Assembly: GCA_937910305.1 (NCBI GenBank)
Contig: CALEPS010000005.1
Span: 1 to 8,954, forward strand
DNA length: 8,954 nt
DNA from: an uncultured Bacteroidales bacterium
GTDB lineage: Bacteria > Bacteroidota > Bacteroidia > Bacteroidales > Paludibacteraceae
Reading direction: 5' to 3'
The position numbers and the translations under genes were made by a program. This document shows, piece by piece, positions 1 to 4,773 of the stretch. The notes beneath the pieces were generated by a model that worked only from the letters and a program-made list of their open reading frames with translations, did not search any database and was not told the origin of the DNA. The first letter of the stretch is position 1. Each line of letters opens with the position of its first letter.

Positions 1-65
1 TCTCGTTGTTTCGACCTTCTGCCGCCAATACCGACCGGACAAAAACTTGTTTCAGCGGATTTTCG
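1..65. repeat. 65-bp direct repeat, copy 1 (left flank of nuclease cassette)
   Basis: Positions 1-65 match 1781-1845 in the same orientation. Bases 1-55 are identical, base 56 differs (c versus a) and bases 57-65 are identical again. The copy starts at the window edge, so it may extend further left. The two copies bracket the YhcG-type nuclease gene, and homologous recombination between them would excise about 1780 bp. Whether this is a cassette boundary or a genome-dispersed repeat that happens to lie on both sides cannot be told from one window. Confidence 0.9.
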
Positions 66-357
66 GCTTACTCCGTATGTAAATATTTTCTTTTTATATT
101 TCGGTCTTCTCCCGCTCATTGGTCGGTGAAAGTTATGAACAATTCTTTCGGCACTCTCCGTTGTGATCGTTCATCTATTAATGTCATCCATTTGCGAAAA
201 GTAAACTTAGGAGGAGGATTTTTATATCACCTTTTCAAGTAAAAAAGGAATTACACCTACATATGTCACTATTTGCTTCAAATTTAGTTGCAATTGCAAC
301 CATTCTTAAAGTAAAATTCGCTGCAAAAGTACTGCGTTGTTGTGCAACCTATTTGCA
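66..357. other. AT-rich non-coding stretch downstream of the nuclease gene
   Basis: No convincing gene is seen. Open frames exist on the plus strand (for example 6-242) but have no domain pattern, overlap the repeat, and look like translated repeat DNA. Three loosely similar blocks of the form tttcgg-N4/5-tccg occur at 61-75, 99-114 and 146-160, and the sequence at 9-24 resembles them too. An A/G-rich block with gaggagg lies at about 210-218. On the minus strand two matches to the Bacteroidales -7 element lie at 279-286 and 324-331. The stretch could be an eroded mobile element or a dispersed non-coding repeat. Confidence 0.4.
324..331 (-). promoter_or_regulatory. possible -7 promoter element downstream of nuclease gene
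   Basis: Read on the minus strand this is TACTTTTG, an exact fit to the Bacteroidales TAnnTTTG box. A second fit, TAAATTTG, is at 279-286. No good TTTG -33 box lies 19-21 bases upstream of either, and no gene follows inside the window, so these may be chance matches in AT-rich DNA. Confidence 0.2.
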
Positions 358-379
358 CTACGAATATAAATCGTGCAAA
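352..379 (-). terminator. inverted repeat over the nuclease stop codon
   Basis: Seven-base arms tttgcac (352-358) and gtgcaaa (373-379) are perfect complements separated by 14 bases, and span the stop codon of the nuclease gene (358-360). There is no U-tract after the stem, so classical intrinsic termination is doubtful. The arms share the TGCAC/GTGCA core with the hairpin repeat at 1091-1117 inside the gene. Confidence 0.25.
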
Positions 380-1650
380 AAAGTGAAACGCGTCTCCCAT
401 TTTTTTAGCGATGCTTTTTCCTCTATTGAAGGAAGGGCGGATTGGACCTCTTCAATAAGTTGCTTAATCTCATATTCCGCGACACCCATCGGTTGGCTAA
501 AGCCACGGAGAGAGAACCGAACTTTCTCATTACTCTTGGTCGGACAAAGCAGCAAACCAATAGTGGGATTGTCTTGTGGTGATTTAAGGTATTCATCTAC
601 GGCAGAGATATAGAAATTCAGTTTACTAACGAACTCGGGAATAAACTCTACCGCTTTTAATTCAATAACTACATATCTATGCATTTTGAGATGATACATC
701 AACAAATCCATCTTATATTCATCACCATCTACCATAATGCGGTATTGCCTTCCTACAAAAGCAAAGCCACGTCCCATTTCCATTAGGAACTCAACCACAT
801 GTTCTGTAAGTTTATCCTCGATGGCACGTTCGTTTTTCAGTTCTTTTGTACCTAAGAACCCGAAACTATATGGATCTTTGAAAGCGTACCGTGCAAAATC
901 GGAATCTATTGGAGGCAGTGTGCCGCAGAAATTGGTTATCGCTTTGCCTTTGGCATTCTTGTAGCCGGCTGCCACATTAGCTAACATCACATCTCGGCTC
1001 CATCCCTGTGCAGCTGTTTCCATAATATAAAACGCACGTTCAGGGAGAGATTTAACCTTAGGCAGTAACGATATATGATGATACCATGTAATTTGTGCAA
1101 GCGGCACTTGCACAAATATTTCACCATCTTTTTCTAATTTTGCAAGTGGCGCTTGCAAAATTGGTGTGTTGTCATTCTCGGCAAGCGCGACTTGCCAAAA
1201 TTCATCCTCTTGTAATTTTGCAAGCGGGACTTGCAAAAATGGGAAATCGGGATATTCGGCAGCAAATTGCTTCATATAACCAAGATTTCGTTCCGAATAA
1301 CCATCATCTTCAGGAAAACGATGTCGTAAATCTTGTGATAATTGCTTAATGACCTGAGTTCCCCATCCCAATTCTTTTTGCTTGAGCAGAATGTCACTTC
1401 CGATCTTCCAATAGAGCGCAAGCATCTCTTTATTTACATTGAGAACGGCTTGCAGTTTTGAACGCTCAATAAGCGAAATGATTTCGTCACGCCAATGAGG
1501 GTATTCTTGCGGAATAATCTCCTGATAATTTCTTTCTATATTAGCCATCGTTGAATGTATTATCAATTTATATAAATCGTGCATTTGGGTGATTTTGGTT
1601 GCTATCTGCTGCCGCAATTCAGCCGGTTGGAGCACTTCTACATCAAACAT
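358..1650 (-). CDS. YhcG-family (DUF1016) PD-(D/E)XK nuclease domain protein
   Basis: A 430-residue protein with the two-part architecture of the YhcG/DUF1016 family. An N-terminal DUF1016_N helical region covers about 37-190, with the family-typical GYSERNLGYMKQF (117-129) and ITWYHH (187-192). A C-terminal PD-(D/E)XK nuclease domain covers about 240-400. Its catalytic set is visible as D315 in KMDLLMYH followed by E330 and K332 in VIELKA. The family is predicted to act on DNA and is often found near restriction or mobile loci; its exact substrate is not established. Four repeats of the form Q(V/A)xLA are inserted in the linker at 139-186. The start at 1650 is the longest ATG and fits a promoter at 1718-1725; the family-typical start would be M35 (1548, MANIERNY), so the first 34 residues may be an untranslated leader. 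It stands alone, is AT-richer than the downstream operon and is flanked by 65-bp direct repeats, which together suggest acquisition. Confidence 0.93.
   Translation of the reverse strand: MFDVEVLQPAELRQQIATKITQMHDLYKLIIHSTMANIERNYQEIIPQEYPHWRDEIISLIERSKLQAVLNVNKEMLALYWKIGSDILLKQKELGWGTQVIKQLSQDLRHRFPEDDGYSERNLGYMKQFAAEYPDFPFLQVPLAKLQEDEFWQVALAENDNTPILQAPLAKLEKDGEIFVQVPLAQITWYHHISLLPKVKSLPERAFYIMETAAQGWSRDVMLANVAAGYKNAKGKAITNFCGTLPPIDSDFARYAFKDPYSFGFLGTKELKNERAIEDKLTEHVVEFLMEMGRGFAFVGRQYRIMVDGDEYKMDLLMYHLKMHRYVVIELKAVEFIPEFVSKLNFYISAVDEYLKSPQDNPTIGLLLCPTKSNEKVRFSLRGFSQPMGVAEYEIKQLIEEVQSALPSIEEKASLKKWETRFTFLHDLYS
364..377. repeat. 14-bp direct repeat near 3' end of nuclease gene
   Basis: The 14-mer atataaatcgtgca occurs here and again at 1570-1583 near the 5' end of the same gene, in the same orientation. 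On the coding strand the two copies encode HDLY near the C-terminus (LHDLYS) and HDLY near the N-terminus (MHDLYK). Chance alone makes a 14-base match within 1.3 kb uncommon, although AT bias raises the odds. Confidence 0.6.
1091..1238. repeat. array of four hairpin repeats inside the nuclease gene
   Basis: Four inverted repeats share the core GCAAG-N5-CTTGC. (1) 1091-1117 has perfect 11-bp arms. (2) 1136-1162 has perfect 11-bp arms. (3) 1180-1196 has 6-bp arms. (4) 1216-1238 has 9-bp arms. Every loop is five bases and differs between copies (cggca, tggcg, cgcga, cggga). Centres are 45, 39 and 39 bp apart, all multiples of three, so the array stays in frame. On the coding strand they give VQVPLAQ, LQAPLAK, WQVALAE and LQVPLAK. 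The copy at 1091-1117 sits at the family-conserved position just before ITWYHH, so the other three look like added copies. Confidence 0.9.
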
Positions 1651-1717
1651 CGGTCTAAAGCATAATGTCGTATGAGTTTTTGTTTGGTTACCGGCATCGT
1701 GTTTTTCTTTTGGCTTG

Positions 1718-1725
1718 CAAAGTTA
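1718..1725 (-). promoter_or_regulatory. nuclease gene promoter (-7 box)
   Basis: On the minus strand this reads TAACTTTG followed by C, an exact fit to the Bacteroidetes sigma-ABfr -7 box TAnnTTTG. It lies about 68 bases upstream of the ATG at 1650, giving a predicted leader of about 60 nt. The -33 region is T-rich but has no clean TTTG at the usual spacing. Just after the box is GCAAGCC, a half-site resembling the arm of the hairpin repeats within the gene. Confidence 0.5.
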
Positions 1726-1735
1726 CAACAAAAAA

Positions 1736-1867
1736 ATGACATACGCAAGAACGTACATCATTTTTGTGGCATTTTTCCCGTCTCGTTGTTTCGACCTTCT
1801 GCCGCCAATACCGACCGGACAAAAACTTGTTTCAGAGGATTTTCGATGGCGCATTGAGGGCGCGTAA
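1736..1867 (+). CDS. possible small ORF running through repeat copy 2 (doubtful)
   Basis: An ATG at 1736 after a run of A residues opens a 43-codon frame, beginning MTYARTYIIFVAFFPSRC, that passes through repeat copy 2 and ends at TAA 1865-1867. The same frame is open through copy 1 (from base 1 to the TGA at 127-129). A frame shared between repeat copies may mean a small dispersed coding element or simply sequence identity. It diverges from the nuclease gene, starting about 10 bases beyond that gene's promoter box. No domain is recognised. Confidence 0.15.
   Translation: MTYARTYIIFVAFFPSRCFDLLPPIPTGQKLVSEDFRWRIEGA
1781..1845. repeat. 65-bp direct repeat, copy 2 (right flank of nuclease cassette)
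   Basis: Second copy of the repeat at 1-65, with one mismatch (position 1836). It lies upstream of the nuclease gene, about 55 bp beyond its predicted promoter. The copies diverge completely after base 65: copy 1 runs into AT-rich sequence and copy 2 into an 11-bp periodic tract. The left edge of the shared segment is unknown because copy 1 begins at the window edge. Confidence 0.9.
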
Positions 1868-1891
1868 GGGGCATATAGGGGGCGTTTCAGG
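1848..1891. repeat. 11-bp degenerate tandem repeat, about 4 units
   Basis: Consecutive 11-mers ggcgcattgag, ggcgcgtaagg, ggcatataggg and ggcgtttcagg start directly after the right end of repeat copy 2. Units share the pattern ggc-N-N-N-N-N-(a/t)gg. This is the first of four 11-bp periodic tracts before position 2200. Confidence 0.55.
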
Positions 1892-2015
1892 ACCATCCTA
1901 GACTTTGTTGCTCAAAATCTGCTATAATCGTTTATATATCAACAAGTTACAAAGAACGCAAAAAGCAGCAAAAAACGCCGTTTTTACGATTTCATTTGCC
2001 GATATACACGTAATA
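1892..2015. other. intergenic stretch without a recognised gene
   Basis: AT-rich spacer between the nuclease locus and the transporter operon. It contains a tataat at 1923-1928 that does not fit Bacteroidales promoter rules, and an A-run/T-run pair at about 1970-1985 (aaaaacg and cgttttt, nearly touching) too tight to form a normal hairpin. No gene is visible. A minus-strand open frame at 1992-2231 is composed mostly of the 11-bp repeat tracts and is not supported as a protein. Confidence 0.4.
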
Positions 2016-2048
2016 GTTGACTATCGGTTGACCGTCGGCTGACCGTCG
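2016..2048. repeat. 11-bp tandem repeat, three units
   Basis: Three adjacent units: gttgactatcg, gttgaccgtcg and gctgaccgtcg. Units two and three differ at one base. The period equals that of the tracts at 1848-1891, 2095-2116 and 2150-2193 although the unit sequence is different. Confidence 0.75.
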
Positions 2049-2094
2049 GGATTGGCTGCAAAAACAATGCAGAGATACTGCTTGTTTGAGAGAA

Positions 2095-2116
2095 GGATGA
2101 GAGATGGATGAGAGGG
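2095..2116. repeat. 11-bp repeat, two units
   Basis: The 9-mer ggatgagag recurs at 2095 and 2106, an 11-base offset, within a purine-rich tract. Confidence 0.45.
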
Positions 2117-2149
2117 GAGGCGATTTTGGGCAAAAGATGGCCGGAATAG

Positions 2150-2193
2150 TCGCTCGGTCATCTCTCGGTTGTGAGTCGCTCTTCGCTCGGTGC
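2150..2193. repeat. 11-bp degenerate tandem repeat, four units
   Basis: Units tcgctcggtca, tctctcggttg, tgagtcgctct and tcgctcggtgc follow one another without gaps. Units 1, 2 and 4 are clearly related and unit 3 is weaker. The tract ends about 28 bp after the stop codon of the ATPase gene, so it would be transcribed as the 3' end of the operon unless termination occurs earlier. No standard terminator hairpin is visible between 2100 and 2220. Confidence 0.6.
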
Positions 2194-2220
2194 ACGGGAG
2201 TACGGATGTAAGAACTTACG

Positions 2221-3294
<1,074 letters not shown>

Positions 3295-3296
3295 AG

Positions 3297-3320
3297 GATG
3301 TACGATTTACGAATGTACGA
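3297..3320. repeat. TACGA-type short repeats between permease and ATPase genes
   Basis: The 26-bp gap is almost wholly made of atgtacgat, ttacga and atgtacga units. A related tract sits inside the dehydrogenase gene at 7164-7210, suggesting one family of micro-repeats. No ribosome-binding site is visible for the ATPase, so its translation may depend on coupling or on the weak-SD initiation usual in Bacteroidales. Confidence 0.5.
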
Positions 3321-4757
3321 TTATTTGCGTAGGAGGCACAGGCTCAGGGTCTTGCGGATGAGCCAGGCGAGGATGAAATAGATGATTGTGATGACGAGCA
3401 GCGGGATGAGCGCATCGAACGTGCGGGAACGGATGAGGTCACTGGCACGCGTCAGGTCGGCGATAGCAATATAACCCACGATGGAGGTGTTCTTCAGCAG
3501 CGAGATACATTCGCCTGTGTAGAGCGGCAGACCTTTGCGCAGCGCCTGCGGGAAGACGATGCCCATGAAGGTCTTGAAGGGCGTGAAACCGAGACTCAGT
3601 CCGGCTTCGGTCTGTCCTTTGGGGACCGCGGAGATAGAGGTGTCGAAGATACTTCCTGCCGAGGACGCAAAGCACATGGCGAACGCTATGATTGCGACCA
3701 GTGTAGCACTCATGCCGGAGTTGGCGAAGACTACATAGAACAGGATGAGCAGCAGGACGAGTGTCGGTATGCCGTTGATGAAATCGCCGTAGAGGTCCGC
3801 CAGCCCGCGCAGCCATCTGCGCTTGGAGCGACGGCAGGCACATACACCAATGCCGAGAATAGTACCTAAAAGAATGGCAAAGAACGTAATCTTGATAGTC
3901 TCCACAAGGCCGTCCCAGATGAGTTTGATTCGGTTCTCTTTGATGAGGTTCATGTGAATGCGCTCACCCAGCCCCATACGTGCGTCATGGGAGTGGTCCA
4001 CGATGAAATAGCCCGGGTGGCATTTATAGTACGGGTTGGTGAAATCCATCGATTTCTGACGTTCCTCCGTGATAAAAAGACAGCCGGAGAACACATCCGC
4101 CTTGCCGGTGTTGATTGCCATGATAGCCGAGCCGATGTCCACAAGCTGTATCTCAAAGGGTCTGCCGACGGAATGCGCAAAACGCTGGAGGATATCGACA
4201 TCCAAGCCTTGCCACTTACCGCCTTCGCCCACATAACTGATCGGGGCTATATTCACGGCGCAGACACAATACAGGGGCTTGGCTCCCTCGGGAATGGTAT
4301 AGGCAGGCTCCTCCACATAAGGTCCGCCGTTAATCCAGTAGTTGGTGATGTCTTCCAGCGGAGCAGAGGCAAGGAAAGCGTTGAGTTGCTCGGCTATCTC
4401 GGTGTTGCCTTTGCGGATGGCAAAAGCCACATCGAAACACTCGTCGCCGACAAAGGCTTTCTTCATGCCCAGACGCTTCATATCCGCCTTAGTGAGCATC
4501 ACTTCGTCGCTCACATAGACATCGGCGTGCCCTTGCCGCACAGCCTGCACGCCATCGGCTTCATTGGCTACAAGAAAAAGCTGCACGTCGGTGCGTTTCT
4601 CGTACTTCTGTTGGTAATAACTGCCGTTGGAGGCTGCCAGTACAAGGCCGGTGAGATCCTCTTCCGATTTGGGCTCCCGAAAGTCCTCACCACCGGAACA
4701 AGCTGATAGCAGTCCGGCGAAAGCAAGAAGCAGGAGTGTCAGTCGATACATTTTCAT
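3321..4757 (-). CDS. substrate-binding lipoprotein domain fused to amino-acid ABC permease
   Basis: One 478-residue chain joins the solute-binding and membrane parts of a polar amino-acid importer. The chosen start (ATG 4757) gives MKMYRLTLLLLAFAGLLSAC, a lipoprotein signal with lipobox LSAC and lipidated Cys at residue 20. The longer frame from 4826 overlaps the upstream gene and would hide this signal. Residues ~31-145 match lobe II plus the C-terminal tail of SBP_bac_3 proteins such as GlnH (SEEDLTG, ADVYVSDE with ligand-type D84, AFAIRKGN, YWINGG). Residues ~161-252 match the N-terminal lobe I (WQGLDVDIL, FITEERQKSMDF with carboxylate-binding-type R233, NPYY). The lobes are thus in reversed order. 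Residues ~272-478 are a BPD_transp_1 permease with several membrane segments and an EAA loop (EAGLSLGFTP...VFPQALRKGLP, ~384-411). The gene starts 16 bp after the dehydrogenase stop and is followed by its ATPase. Confidence 0.94.
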   Translation of the reverse strand: MKMYRLTLLLLAFAGLLSACSGGEDFREPKSEEDLTGLVLAASNGSYYQQKYEKRTDVQLFLVANEADGVQAVRQGHADVYVSDEVMLTKADMKRLGMKKAFVGDECFDVAFAIRKGNTEIAEQLNAFLASAPLEDITNYWINGGPYVEEPAYTIPEGAKPLYCVCAVNIAPISYVGEGGKWQGLDVDILQRFAHSVGRPFEIQLVDIGSAIMAINTGKADVFSGCLFITEERQKSMDFTNPYYKCHPGYFIVDHSHDARMGLGERIHMNLIKENRIKLIWDGLVETIKITFFAILLGTILGIGVCACRRSKRRWLRGLADLYGDFINGIPTLVLLLILFYVVFANSGMSATLVAIIAFAMCFASSAGSIFDTSISAVPKGQTEAGLSLGFTPFKTFMGIVFPQALRKGLPLYTGECISLLKNTSIVGYIAIADLTRASDLIRSRTFDALIPLLVITIIYFILAWLIRKTLSLCLLRK

Positions 4758-4773
4758 TGTTGTGTATTGTGTG

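Noticed and set aside
1091..1238. CRISPR-like array (four palindromic repeats with regular spacing)
   Set aside because: The units are not identical, spacers are parts of an intact reading frame, spacing is a multiple of three, and no cas genes are present; it is a coding repeat.
1923..1928. tataat as a sigma-70 promoter on the plus strand
   Set aside because: Bacteroidales primary sigma uses TAnnTTTG, no suitable -33 box is present and no gene follows on the plus strand.
2208..2219. Inverted repeat gtaag-aa-cttac as operon terminator
   Set aside because: The loop of two bases is too small, the stem is AT-rich and no T-run follows on the minus strand.
3954..4706. Plus-strand open frame of 250 codons opposite the binding-protein/permease fusion
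   Set aside because: Antisense shadow of a gene with clear domain matches; it has no motifs of its own.
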